Assembly: GCF_001750145.1 (NCBI RefSeq)
Contig: NZ_CP015732.1
Location: forward strand, 2,542,001-2,606,000
Direction: 5' to 3'
Source of the DNA: Arthrobacter sp. U41
Lineage (GTDB): Bacteria > Actinomycetota > Actinomycetes > Actinomycetales > Micrococcaceae
DNA: 64,000 nt
Below the pieces are notes generated by a model that saw nothing but the letters and a program-made list of their open reading frames with translations, ran no database searches and was not told the origin of the DNA. Made by a program: the position numbers and the translations under genes. Shown piece after piece: positions 8,473 through 16,544 of this stretch (its first letter is position 1; each line of letters opens with the position of its first letter).

Positions 8473-9930
8473 TTATGCCTTGGCGCCGGCCAGCTCGCGG
8501 CCTTCCGGGGGTGCGCCGGGAGCAGCGGCAGCGGAGGGGTCCACGCCGGCCGTGCCGGCGCCTGTGTTGTCGACGTCGTCGCTGAACGGGTCACCGGTGC
8601 GCGGTGCGTTGTACAGCGACTCGTCGAGGATGCCGTGGCGTTTGGCCACAATGGTGGGGACCAGAGCCTGCCCTGCCACGTTGACCGCGGTGCGGCCCAT
8701 GTCCAGGATCGGGTCGATCGCCAGCAGCAGGCCGACGCCGGCCAGCGGCAGTCCCAGCGTGGAGAGCGTCAGGGTCAGCATCACCACGGCGCCGGTGGTG
8801 CCGGCGGTCGCGGCGGAGCCAAGCACGGAGACGAGGGCGATCAGCAGGTACTGGGTGAAGTCGAGCTGGATGCCGAAGAACTGGGCCACGAAGATCGCCG
8901 AGATCGCCGGGTAGATCGCGGCGCAGCCATCCATCTTGGTGGTGGAACCCAGCGGCACGGCGAACGAGGCATAGGCGCGGGGGACCCCCAGGCTGCGTTC
9001 GGTCACGCGCTGGGTCAGCGGCAGGGTGCCCACCGAGGACCGGGAGACAAAGGCCAGCTGCACGGCCGGCCAGACGCCGGAGAAGTACTGCTTGACGGAC
9101 AGGCCGTGGGCGCGGATCAGGACCGGGTAGACCACGAACAGCACCAGGGCAAGGCCCACATAGATGGCAAAGGTGAACCTCCCCAGGGAGCCGATGGTGT
9201 CCCAGCCGTAGATCGCCACAGCGTTGCCGATCAGGCCGACGGTGCCGATCGGGGCGATCCGGATGATCCACCAGAGGAGCTTCTGGATCACGGCGAGGGC
9301 GGAGGCGTTCAGGTTCAGGAACGGCTCGGCCGCCTTGCCCACCTTCAGCGCCGCGATGCCAACGGCGATCGCGATCACCAGGATCTGCAGGACGTTAAAA
9401 CTCACCGCGGTGGTGGCGGCGCTCTCGGTGACGGTGGTGCTGGCGCCCAGGCCCAGGAAGTTCTTGGGGAACAGGCCGATGAGGAAGGCCCACCAGTCAC
9501 CGGACTTGCCGGCGTACTTGGCCTCCTGGGTGATGCCGGTGTTGGCGCCGGGCTGCAGGAACACGCCCAGGCCGATGCCGATCAGCACGGAGATCAGCGC
9601 GGTGATGGCGAACCAGAGCAGCGTGTGCCAGGCCAGCCGGGCGGCGTTGGAGACGGCCCGCAGGTTGGAGATGGAGCTGACGACGGCGGTGAAAATCAGG
9701 GGCACGACGGCGGTCTGCAGCAGCGACACGTAACTCGAGCCGATCGTCTGCAGCGTGGCGCCGAGGGCGTTGGGGCTCGCCTTGGTGCTGCCCGTGTACT
9801 TGGCCAGGAGGCCGAGCCCCAGGCCCACGATCAGGGCGGCGATGATCTGGAAGCCGAACGAGCCGGCCCACTTGGGCAGCTGGAGGCCGGTCTTTCCGGC
9901 GGATGCGGGGGTGCTTGTCTGAGTGCTCAC
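8473..9930 (-). CDS. Dicarboxylate/amino acid:cation symporter (DAACS family)
   Basis: A 485-residue GltP/DctA-type sodium- or proton-coupled importer of dicarboxylates or glutamate/aspartate. Eight membrane helices and two re-entrant loops are expected. The first loop motif is SRSSVGTLPLTQRV (family S-S-S-S-x-x-T-L-P), followed by STTKMDGCAA (family NMDG). The substrate-binding block DMGRTAVNVAGQ carries the conserved Asp, Arg-Thr and Asn. The C-terminus has a hydrophilic Ala/Pro/Asp tail of about 50 residues. The exact substrate cannot be assigned. It is a single gene with its own upstream region of about 200 bp (9931-10128), in which I see no convincing promoter. Confidence 0.92.
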   Translation of the reverse strand: MSTQTSTPASAGKTGLQLPKWAGSFGFQIIAALIVGLGLGLLAKYTGSTKASPNALGATLQTIGSSYVSLLQTAVVPLIFTAVVSSISNLRAVSNAARLAWHTLLWFAITALISVLIGIGLGVFLQPGANTGITQEAKYAGKSGDWWAFLIGLFPKNFLGLGASTTVTESAATTAVSFNVLQILVIAIAVGIAALKVGKAAEPFLNLNASALAVIQKLLWWIIRIAPIGTVGLIGNAVAIYGWDTIGSLGRFTFAIYVGLALVLFVVYPVLIRAHGLSVKQYFSGVWPAVQLAFVSRSSVGTLPLTQRVTERSLGVPRAYASFAVPLGSTTKMDGCAAIYPAISAIFVAQFFGIQLDFTQYLLIALVSVLGSAATAGTTGAVVMLTLTLSTLGLPLAGVGLLLAIDPILDMGRTAVNVAGQALVPTIVAKRHGILDESLYNAPRTGDPFSDDVDNTGAGTAGVDPSAAAAPGAPPEGRELAGAKA

Positions 9931-10097
9931 CGGAACACGCTAGGTCCGGCCCGGTTATCACGACGAACGGACGTTGAGAAATGTTACGCGCCATGATGTG
10001 GGAAATCAGCGCCGAACACCCGGAAACCAGCGTCACACAGCGTCTTTGTGAAGTTATTCCAAGGCGGAATGTGGCGATTGTCTCCCGCGAACCCGCC

Positions 10098-10149
10098 CTA
10101 CTCCAGCAGCGCGCGCTTCTCGGCGCGGCTACTCCAGCAGCGCGCGCTT
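10098..10149. repeat. Tandem duplication of the 3' end of the DUF885 gene
   Basis: The 21-bp sequence that encodes the last residues and the stop codon of the DUF885 protein (10129-10149) is repeated exactly at 10098-10118, with a 31-bp period. The downstream copy is outside the gene. It looks like a small slipped-strand or recombination scar. Confidence 0.8.
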
Positions 10150-11823
10150 GAGGGTGTCGAGGCCGACGGAGCCGATGTTCAGCGCCTTGGTGTGGAAGGC
10201 CTTGAGGTCGAAACCGGGGCGGGATTCGAGCTCGGCACGGATCTGCTCCCAGAGCCGCTGGCCCACCTTGTACGAGGGCGCCTGGCCCGGCCAGCCGAGA
10301 TAGCGGGTGAATTCGAAGCTGAGCTGGCCCTCGCTGATGGCGAGGTTCTGTTTGAGGAACTCATAACCCTTATCCGGAGTCCAGGTGCCCGACCCCCAAC
10401 GCTCGGGCACCGCCAGCTCCAGGTGGACACCGATGTCGAACACCACACGGGCGGCCCGCATGCGCTGCATGTCCAGCATGCCCATGTGGTCGCCCGGGTC
10501 CTTGAGGTAGCCCAGTTCCTGCATCAGCTTCTCCGCGTACAGGGCCCAGCCTTCACCGTGCCCGGAGGTCCAGCTGACGTTCCGGCGCCACTTGTTGAGC
10601 AGCTCGCGGCGGTAGGTGGCCGTGGCCACCTGAAGGTGGTGGCCCGGGACGCCCTCGTGGTAGACCGTGGTGGTCTCGGCCCAGGTGGTGAAGCTGTCCT
10701 CGCCCGGCGGCACGGACCACCACATGCGGCCCGGGCGGCTGAAGTCGTCCGAGGGACCGGTGTAGTAGATGCCGCCTTCCTCGGTCGGGGCAATCCTGCA
10801 CTCAAGGGTCTTCATCACGTCCGGGATGTCGAAGTGCACGCCCGCGAGGTCGGCCACGGCCTTGTCGGAGAGCTCCTGCATCCAGGCCCGGAGGGCGTCG
10901 GTGCCCTTGAGCTGCCGGGCGGGGTCGTTGTTCAGGGCCTCCTTGGCTTCCTCGATCGTGGCACCCTGGCGGATCTCCCCGGCCACCCGCTCCTGTTCGG
11001 CGATCAGCCGGTCGAGTTCCTGCACACCCCAGGCGTAGGTTTCCTCGAGGTCCACCGTGGCGCCGAGGAAGGCGCGGGACGCCAGCGAGTAGCGCTCACG
11101 GCCAACGGCGTCCTTCGCCGGGGCGACCGGAAGCAGCTCGGACTCCAGGAAGCCTGCCAGCCGGGAATAGGCCACCCGCGCGGCGGCAGCACCGGCGTCG
11201 AGCCTGGACTGCACGTCCTCGGGCAGCTCGCCCTCCGCGGTTTTGGCGGTGGCGGCCAGCTTCGCGAAGAAGCCGTCCTCCGCGGCGTGTTTGGTGGTCT
11301 GTTCGATCACGATTTTCACCTGGCGCGCGGCGGCAACCTTGCCGTCCTCCCTGGCGGCGCGCAGCGACAGGATGTAACCGTCCAGGGCGGCGGGGACATT
11401 GTGCGCCCGGCCCGCGATGTGGTCCCACTGCCCTGCGGTGTCCATCGGCATCAGGTCGAAGATCGCGCGGATCTCCTGCGCGGGGGAGGCGATGTTGTTC
11501 AGCTCGGCCAGGTCCCAGCCGGACGCGTGGAGTTCCAGCTGAAGGCCCAGGCGCTCGCGCATGGCATCCAGGGTGACGGCGTCGACGTCGTCCGCAGGCT
11601 CCAGGCCGTCCAGCGCGGCGAGCGCCTCCCGCGCGGCTACGGCGAATTCCTCGTGCCCGGCCGGGGAGAAGTCCTGGTATTCGGTTTCGTGCCCGGGGAG
11701 CCCGAGTTCCGTGGCGAAGCTCGGGTTGAGCCGGATCAGGGTGTCCGTGAAGGCATCGGCGACGGCATCGATGGCGGTCTGCGGGCGTCCGGAGGCAGTC
11801 TTGTCAGTGGTTTCGATAGTCAC
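10129..11823 (-). CDS. DUF885 domain protein, putative zinc-dependent hydrolase
   Basis: A protein of about 564 residues of the DUF885 family, often described as metallopeptidase-like. The sequence contains HEGVPGHH (a variant of the HExxH metal motif) followed by SGHGEGWALYAE, which could supply a further ligand. The rest is helical and acidic, with no signal peptide, so it is probably cytoplasmic. The frame is open to a GTG at 11871, but a GTG at 11823 (protein VTIETTDKTASGR) fits the usual family start better and I chose it. It lies next to, but separate from, the carboxylase epsilon/beta genes. No substrate is known to me. The last 21 bp are duplicated downstream. Confidence 0.85.
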   Translation of the reverse strand: MTIETTDKTASGRPQTAIDAVADAFTDTLIRLNPSFATELGLPGHETEYQDFSPAGHEEFAVAAREALAALDGLEPADDVDAVTLDAMRERLGLQLELHASGWDLAELNNIASPAQEIRAIFDLMPMDTAGQWDHIAGRAHNVPAALDGYILSLRAAREDGKVAAARQVKIVIEQTTKHAAEDGFFAKLAATAKTAEGELPEDVQSRLDAGAAAARVAYSRLAGFLESELLPVAPAKDAVGRERYSLASRAFLGATVDLEETYAWGVQELDRLIAEQERVAGEIRQGATIEEAKEALNNDPARQLKGTDALRAWMQELSDKAVADLAGVHFDIPDVMKTLECRIAPTEEGGIYYTGPSDDFSRPGRMWWSVPPGEDSFTTWAETTTVYHEGVPGHHLQVATATYRRELLNKWRRNVSWTSGHGEGWALYAEKLMQELGYLKDPGDHMGMLDMQRMRAARVVFDIGVHLELAVPERWGSGTWTPDKGYEFLKQNLAISEGQLSFEFTRYLGWPGQAPSYKVGQRLWEQIRAELESRPGFDLKAFHTKALNIGSVGLDTLKRALLE

Positions 11824-11913
11824 CCGAAAGACACTAGCCGGGCTCCGGCTGTTATGAAAGGGTTGCTGCACTTTTCGCGGGGGACAGCGGAGCTTTACCC
11901 TGTCGCGGGTGCC

Positions 11914-12159
11914 TTAGCCGCGGCTGCGCTTCCACGAGCCGGGGCCCGGCTTCGGGGCCAGCTGCAGCTGCTGCCGGCGGATCCAGTGCCGGGCGCTCGG
12001 CTTGTCCGCTGAGGCAGGTTCCCCGCTGCCCAGGGACAGCACAACGGCGGTCAGCGCCGCGAGCTCCTCCGGCGTCGGCTCGCCCTTGACGACGGCGAGC
12101 AGGGGCTGCACGGCCGGCGGCATCTCCTCGGGCTCAGCCGGGGTGTGGGCGGGGATCAC
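11914..12159 (-). CDS. accE: Acyl-CoA carboxylase epsilon subunit
   Basis: An 81-residue protein overlapping the end of the beta subunit gene by 4 bases. Actinobacterial acyl-CoA carboxylases carry such a small epsilon subunit, which stabilises the alpha-beta complex. The segment [17 protein letters not shown] followed by a basic Trp-containing tail (RHWIRRQQL) is characteristic of the family. Function is inferred from this and from the position. Confidence 0.88.
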   Translation of the reverse strand: MIPAHTPAEPEEMPPAVQPLLAVVKGEPTPEELAALTAVVLSLGSGEPASADKPSARHWIRRQQLQLAPKPGPGSWKRSRG

Positions 12160-13739
12160 AGCGGGATGTTCCCGTGCTTCTTGGCGGGCAGGCTGGCGCG
12201 CTTGTCCCGCAGGGCACGCAGTCCCTTGATGATCTGCACCCTGGTCTCGGACGGGGCAATGACCGCGTCCACATAGCCGAGCTGGGCGGCCTGGTAGGGG
12301 TTGAGCAGCTCTTCCTCGTACTGCCGGATGACCTCGGCGCGCTTGGCCTCGACGTCGCCGCCGGCCTCCGCGACCGCGGCGAGTTCGCGGCGGTACAGGA
12401 TGTTGACGGCGCCCTGCGCGCCCATCACGCCGATCTGCGCGGTGGGCCAGGCCAGGTTGAGGTCCGCGCCGAGCTTCTTGGAGCCCATCACGATGTACGC
12501 TCCGCCGTAGGCCTTGCGGGTGATCACGGTCAGCTTCGGTACGGTGGCCTCGGCGTAGGCGTAGAGCAGCTTCGCGCCGCGGCGGATGATGCCCTGGAAC
12601 TCCTGGTCCTTGCCCGGCAGGAAGCCCGGCACGTCCACCAGGGTGATGATCGGGATGTTGAAGGCGTCGCAGTGCCGGACAAAGCGGGCGGCCTTCTCCG
12701 AGGCGGCGATGTCCAGGGTGCCGGCGAACTGCATCGGCTGGTTGGCCACGATGCCGACGGTGTGGCCCTCGACCCGGCCGTAGCCGATCATGACGTTCGG
12801 CGCGTAGAGGGACTGCATTTCCAGGAAGTGCCCGTCGTCCACGATCTGCCCGATAACCTTGCGCATGTCGTACGGCTGGTTGGCCGAGTCCGGGATCAGC
12901 GCGTCCAGGGCGAGGTCTTCGGCGTCGATCTCCAGCTCCTGGGTGTGCTCCAGCACGGGGGCCTCGGCGAGGTTGTTCGAGGGCAGGAAGTCCAGGAGTT
13001 CGCGGACGAACTCGATGGCGTCGGCCTCGTCCGAGGCGAGGTAGGTGGAGGTTCCGGTGTTGGCGTTGTGCTGGCGGGCGCCGCCAAGGGTCTCCATGTC
13101 CACGTCTTCACCGGTGACGGTCTTGATCACGTCGGGGCCGGTGATGAACATGTGAGAGGTCTTGTCGACCATGACCACGTAGTCCGTCAGGGCGGGGGAG
13201 TAGGCCGCGCCGCCGGCGGAAGGGCCCATGATGAGGGAGATCTGCGGGACCACCCCGGAGGCATGCACGTTGTTGCGGAAGATGTCCGCGAACATCGCCA
13301 GCGACGCGACGCCTTCCTGGATGCGGGCGCCGCCGCCGTCGAGGATGCCGACCACGGGACAGCCGTTGCGCAGTGCGAATTCCTGGACCTTGACGATTTT
13401 CTCGCCGTTGACCTGGCTCAGCGAGCCGCCGTAGACGGAGAAGTCCTGGCTGTACACGGCCACGGGCCGGCCGTCCACGGTGCCGTAGCCGGAGACCAGG
13501 CCGTCGCCGAGCGGCTTCTTCTTCTCCATGCCGAAGGCGGTGGAGCGGTGCACGGCGAGCGCGTCGAATTCAACGAAGGAGCCGGCGTCCAGCAGCAGGT
13601 CGATGCGCTCGCGGGCCGTGTTCTTGCCGCGTGCGTGCTGCTTCTCGATCGCTTCGGGGCCGGATGGCTGCTCAGCACGGGCCTGGCGGTCGCGGAAGTC
13701 GGCAATCTTTCCCGCGGTCGTGGTCAGATCGTGGCTCAT
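12156..13739 (-). CDS. accD: Acyl-CoA carboxylase beta subunit (carboxyltransferase)
   Basis: Transfers the carboxyl group from carboxybiotin to acetyl- or propionyl-CoA. At 527 residues it is the full PccB/AccD5 size. The N-terminal half contains [20 protein letters not shown] and the oxyanion region [12 protein letters not shown]; the C-terminal half contains [20 protein letters not shown] and [13 protein letters not shown]. The open frame continues to 13952, but the ATG at 13739 ([19 protein letters not shown]) has a GGAG ribosome site and matches the family start. It forms an operon with accE; the alpha subunit is at the left edge and biotin ligase is at 14987. An inverted repeat identical in core to the one before the alpha gene lies at 13894. 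Confidence 0.95.
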   Translation of the reverse strand: MSHDLTTTAGKIADFRDRQARAEQPSGPEAIEKQHARGKNTARERIDLLLDAGSFVEFDALAVHRSTAFGMEKKKPLGDGLVSGYGTVDGRPVAVYSQDFSVYGGSLSQVNGEKIVKVQEFALRNGCPVVGILDGGGARIQEGVASLAMFADIFRNNVHASGVVPQISLIMGPSAGGAAYSPALTDYVVMVDKTSHMFITGPDVIKTVTGEDVDMETLGGARQHNANTGTSTYLASDEADAIEFVRELLDFLPSNNLAEAPVLEHTQELEIDAEDLALDALIPDSANQPYDMRKVIGQIVDDGHFLEMQSLYAPNVMIGYGRVEGHTVGIVANQPMQFAGTLDIAASEKAARFVRHCDAFNIPIITLVDVPGFLPGKDQEFQGIIRRGAKLLYAYAEATVPKLTVITRKAYGGAYIVMGSKKLGADLNLAWPTAQIGVMGAQGAVNILYRRELAAVAEAGGDVEAKRAEVIRQYEEELLNPYQAAQLGYVDAVIAPSETRVQIIKGLRALRDKRASLPAKKHGNIPL

Positions 13740-13893
13740 CAAGTGTCTCCGGCTCTGTAGCTGATGTTCTGCTGAATCGTGTGGTGCTGATCGTGCGTTG
13801 GTGCGCCGGCCCTGAACTGTGAGGCGCTTTAGCTGGTATCCACAAACGCCGGGCCTTGATGGCAAGTCTAGTGACGCTATTGGCCCATGCCGC

Positions 13894-13908
13894 TGTAGAA
13901 AACCTACA
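13894..13908. promoter_or_regulatory. Inverted repeat operator upstream of accD
   Basis: TGTAG-AAAAC-CTACA is a perfect 5-bp inverted repeat with the same arms and spacer length as the core of the site at 1606-1626. On the minus strand a possible -10 TAGACT (13870-13865) lies 31 bp from its centre; the corresponding distance at the alpha gene is 41 bp, one helical turn more. These -10 assignments are tentative. Confidence 0.55.
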
Positions 13909-13981
13909 ATATTCGCCCCAACTCTCACCGCGACCACAACGTGAGGGTGCACGGCCGTGGTCCCGGCGACCGCGGCGCGTC

Positions 13982-14016
13982 AATGTTACTCGCCAGTAAC
14001 ATTAGTCGGCTAGAGT
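13982..14016 (+). promoter_or_regulatory. 22-bp palindromic operator and leaderless promoter of the SDR gene
   Basis: AATGTTACT-CGCC-AGTAACATT (13982-14003) is a perfect 9-bp inverted repeat with a 4-bp centre. It is followed by TAGAGT (14011-14016), which ends 6 bases before the ATG at 14023. The palindrome covers the expected -35 region, so a TetR-like repressor is a reasonable guess; no regulator gene is adjacent. Confidence 0.6.
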
Positions 14017-14022
14017 GTCCTC

Positions 14023-14913
14023 ATGACTTCGAGCAATGATGCTTCGGGCACCGCTGCAGGGCCCTATCAGGCCGCCGGTTCCCTCCAGGGCCGCACCATC
14101 CTCATCTCCGGCGGAAGCCGCGGCATTGGCCTGGCCATCGCCACCCGCGCCGCACGCGACGGCGCCAACATTGTCCTGATGGCCAAGACCGGCCAGCCGC
14201 ACGCCAAGCTGGAAGGCACGGTGTACTCCGCCGCCGAGCAGATCGAGGCGGCCGGCGGGCAGGCCCTGCCGCTGGTCGGGGATGTGCGCAACGACACCGA
14301 CGTCGCCGGCGCGGTGGCCGCCGCCGTCGAACGCTTCGGCGGGATCGACATCGTAATCAACAACGCCTCCGCGATCGACCTGTCCAGGACCGACAGCATC
14401 GACATGAAGCGCTATGACCTGATGCAGGACATCAACGTCCGCGGCACGTTCCTGCTCTCCAAGCTCGCCCTGCCCGCGCTGCGGGAATCCGACGCCGGCC
14501 AGATCCTGACGCTCTCCCCGCCGCTGAACCTGGACCCGAAGTGGGCCGGAATGCACCTGGCGTACACGATGGCGAAGTACGGCATGAGCCTGACCACCCT
14601 GGGCCTGGCCGAGGAACTCAAAGTCGACGGCATCAACGTCAACTCGCTGTGGCCCTGCACCCTGATCAACACGGCCGCCATCCGCAACATGCCGGGCGGC
14701 GAAAAGATCATCCAGGGCGCCCGCGGCCCCGAAATCATGGCGGACGCGGCCCACGCGGTACTGACCAGCAGCAACGCGATCCCGGAATCCGGCAGCTGGA
14801 GCGGCAACTTCTACACCGACGAGCAGGTGCTGGCCGCCGCCGGCGTCACGGACTTCACCCCGTACAGCCTGGGCGCCCCGGAAGACCGGCTGATCCCTGA
14901 CATCTTCCTCTGA
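14023..14913 (+). CDS. Short-chain dehydrogenase/reductase family oxidoreductase
   Basis: A 296-residue NAD(P)-dependent SDR. The Rossmann motif is SGGSRGIGLAIA near residue 30, then NNAS in the core, and the catalytic YTMAK (Tyr-x-x-x-Lys) near residue 181, preceded by LTLSPP with the candidate Ser. A longer form of this fold, with SDR plus sterol-carrier domain, occurs in hydroxysteroid-dehydrogenase-like proteins, but the SCP2 part is absent here. It probably acts on a lipid or acyl substrate given the surrounding carboxylase genes; this is inference. It starts without a ribosome site just after a -10 hexamer and a 22-bp palindrome. Confidence 0.9.
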   Translation: MTSSNDASGTAAGPYQAAGSLQGRTILISGGSRGIGLAIATRAARDGANIVLMAKTGQPHAKLEGTVYSAAEQIEAAGGQALPLVGDVRNDTDVAGAVAAAVERFGGIDIVINNASAIDLSRTDSIDMKRYDLMQDINVRGTFLLSKLALPALRESDAGQILTLSPPLNLDPKWAGMHLAYTMAKYGMSLTTLGLAEELKVDGINVNSLWPCTLINTAAIRNMPGGEKIIQGARGPEIMADAAHAVLTSSNAIPESGSWSGNFYTDEQVLAAAGVTDFTPYSLGAPEDRLIPDIFL

Positions 14914-14924
14914 GTCTGCTGTGC

Positions 14925-14948
14925 GCCCGTGCCGCCGGCGGCACGGGC
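14925..14948. terminator. Hairpin terminator after the SDR gene
   Basis: A perfect 24-bp palindrome (GCCCGTGCCG arms around CCGG) 11 bases after the SDR stop. It has no U tract. It separates the SDR gene from the birA promoter. Confidence 0.6.
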
Positions 14949-14973
14949 TGGAGCCGACGGCGCCGGGACTCGG

Positions 14974-14979
14974 TAGGAT
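14974..14979 (+). promoter_or_regulatory. -10 hexamer of a leaderless birA promoter
   Basis: TAGGAT ends 7 bases before the ATG at 14987 and no ribosome site is present, so the transcript most likely starts at or next to the start codon. Confidence 0.5.
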
Positions 14980-14986
14980 TCAAAGC

Positions 14987-15943
14987 ATGGAAGCCGCGCA
15001 GGAAGTCCCGGACCGTCCGCCCCTCGATGTGAACGCCCTCAGCGATGAGGCGTTTCTCTCCGCCAACGGCATTCCGCGGCTCACGGTGGTGGAATCCACG
15101 GGCTCCACCAACGCGGACCTGATCCGCGGTGTCACCGAGGATCCCCGGGGGTATCCGGACCTCACCGTGCTCACCGCCGAATACCAGAGCGCTGCCCGCG
15201 GCCGCCTCGACCGCCGCTGGGAAGCCCCTGCCCGCAGTTCCGTCTCCGTCTCGCTGGTGCTGCGCCCGGTCAACGCCGAGGGACGGCCGCTGCCGACCCA
15301 GAGCTATTCCTGGCTCTCGCTGCTCGCGGCCCTTGCCCTGCGCGAGGCGCTGCTGGAGACCGCAGGGATCCCGGCGGAGCTCAAATGGCCCAACGACGTC
15401 CTGGTCCGCGGCAAGAAGATCGCCGGCATCCTCGCCCAGCTGGGCCCGATGGCGGACGGCGCCGTACCGCCCGTGGTGCTCGGGACCGGACTGAACGTCA
15501 CCCTCACCGAGGCTGACCTCCCGGTGCCCACCGCCACGTCCGTCCTGCTGGAACACCCGGGCACGGTGGACCGGACCGAGCTGCTGAAGAGCTACCTGTC
15601 CCGGTTCGCCACCCTTTACCGCAGCTTCTGCAACGCCGACGGCGATCCCGCCGCCGGGATGGCCGGCGGCCCCTCCCTGCACAAGCGGGTCGAGCACCTG
15701 CTGACGACGCTGGGCAAACAGGTCCGCGCCCAGCTGCCCGGCGACCACGAAATCATCGGCCGCGCCACCCGCCTGGATGACTACGGCTCACTCCTGGTGG
15801 TGGACTCCGGCGGACACGAGCACGTGGTGACGGCCGGAGACGTGGTGCACCTGCGTCCCTGGGCACCCCCCGGCACGGAAAGCGGCGGGGACCGGACCGG
15901 CGGTGCCGGCAGTAATCCGGGCTTCGAAAGCGGTTATGCGTAA
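14987..15943 (+). CDS. birA: Biotin--[acetyl-CoA carboxylase] ligase
   Basis: Activates biotin to biotinyl-AMP and attaches it to the biotin carrier lobe of the carboxylase alpha subunit. The protein is 318 residues from ATG 14987; upstream in-frame codons to 14921 lack support. Motifs: ESTGSTNADL, the biotin-binding loop ARGRLDRRW (family GRGR-x-x-R), the lysine block LKWPNDVLV, then KIAGIL and GTGLNV. It has no N-terminal DNA-binding domain, so it is a pure (class I type) ligase and not a repressor. It leads an operon with the overlapping PH-domain and cyclase genes. Its closeness to the carboxylase genes fits its role. Confidence 0.95.
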   Translation: MEAAQEVPDRPPLDVNALSDEAFLSANGIPRLTVVESTGSTNADLIRGVTEDPRGYPDLTVLTAEYQSAARGRLDRRWEAPARSSVSVSLVLRPVNAEGRPLPTQSYSWLSLLAALALREALLETAGIPAELKWPNDVLVRGKKIAGILAQLGPMADGAVPPVVLGTGLNVTLTEADLPVPTATSVLLEHPGTVDRTELLKSYLSRFATLYRSFCNADGDPAAGMAGGPSLHKRVEHLLTTLGKQVRAQLPGDHEIIGRATRLDDYGSLLVVDSGGHEHVVTAGDVVHLRPWAPPGTESGGDRTGGAGSNPGFESGYA

Positions 15944-16544
15944 AGAGCTCCTCCCGGGCGAGCAAGTGATTGTGGTGACCCGGCCGCAGCCCCGGACCCT
16001 GATCGTCCCGGCGCTGTTATTCGTCCTGGTTCCCGCGCTGGCCGCCTACGCCACCGCCTGGATCGTGAAGGGCGGGCCGGCCCAGCTCACGCCGCTGATC
16101 AGAGGCTCGGCCAAGGAATGGACGCCCTGGCTGATCGGGGCGTGCGCGGCACTGGCAGCCTGGGTGCTGCTGGGCTATTGCCTGCCGCGGGTTATGACGT
16201 GGAACGCCACGAGGTACACCCTGACGAACCGGCGCCTGGTCGCCCGTTACGGCATGTGGCGGCGGCGTGATCAGCAGGTTTCGTTGGCCACCGTCCGTAA
16301 TGTGGTCATCCATCAGTCGTTGCTCCAACGCGTATTGCGCTCCGGGAATATATCCTTGGAAACCGGGCACCCCACCGGCATCATGGTGCCCGACGTCCCG
16401 GAGGTCGTGACGTTCCGTAACTTCATCCTCGACGCCATCAACGATCTCCCGCACGACGGGGATGCCGGTTCCGAGGAAATGATGCACAACCCCGATGCGG
16501 CGTGGCCGTGGGAGACGAGAGAAGGTGGAAGAGATGAGCGCTGA
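15936..16544 (+). CDS. Membrane protein with bacterial PH domain
   Basis: A protein of about 202 residues overlapping birA by 8 bases. Two membrane helices (TLIVPALLFVLVPALAAYATAW and a second one, LIGACAALAAWVLLGYCL) are followed by a bacterial pleckstrin-homology-like domain of the YdbS/YdbT type, with RYTLTNRRLVARYGMWRR, QQVSLATVRNVVIHQS, and then GNISLETG and FRNFILDAI. The function of these proteins is not established; membrane stress or envelope roles have been suggested for relatives. A GTG at 15903 would add 11 residues; I prefer the ATG at 15936, preceded by GAAAGCGG. It is co-transcribed with birA and the cyclase. Confidence 0.82.
   Translation: MRKELLPGEQVIVVTRPQPRTLIVPALLFVLVPALAAYATAWIVKGGPAQLTPLIRGSAKEWTPWLIGACAALAAWVLLGYCLPRVMTWNATRYTLTNRRLVARYGMWRRRDQQVSLATVRNVVIHQSLLQRVLRSGNISLETGHPTGIMVPDVPEVVTFRNFILDAINDLPHDGDAGSEEMMHNPDAAWPWETREGGRDER

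Noticed and set aside
12174..13760. Plus-strand frame opposite accD, and similar long frames opposite DUF885 (10048-12012) and the FtsK gene (37691-39622)
   Set aside because: High-GC shadows; the opposite strand encodes unmistakable families.
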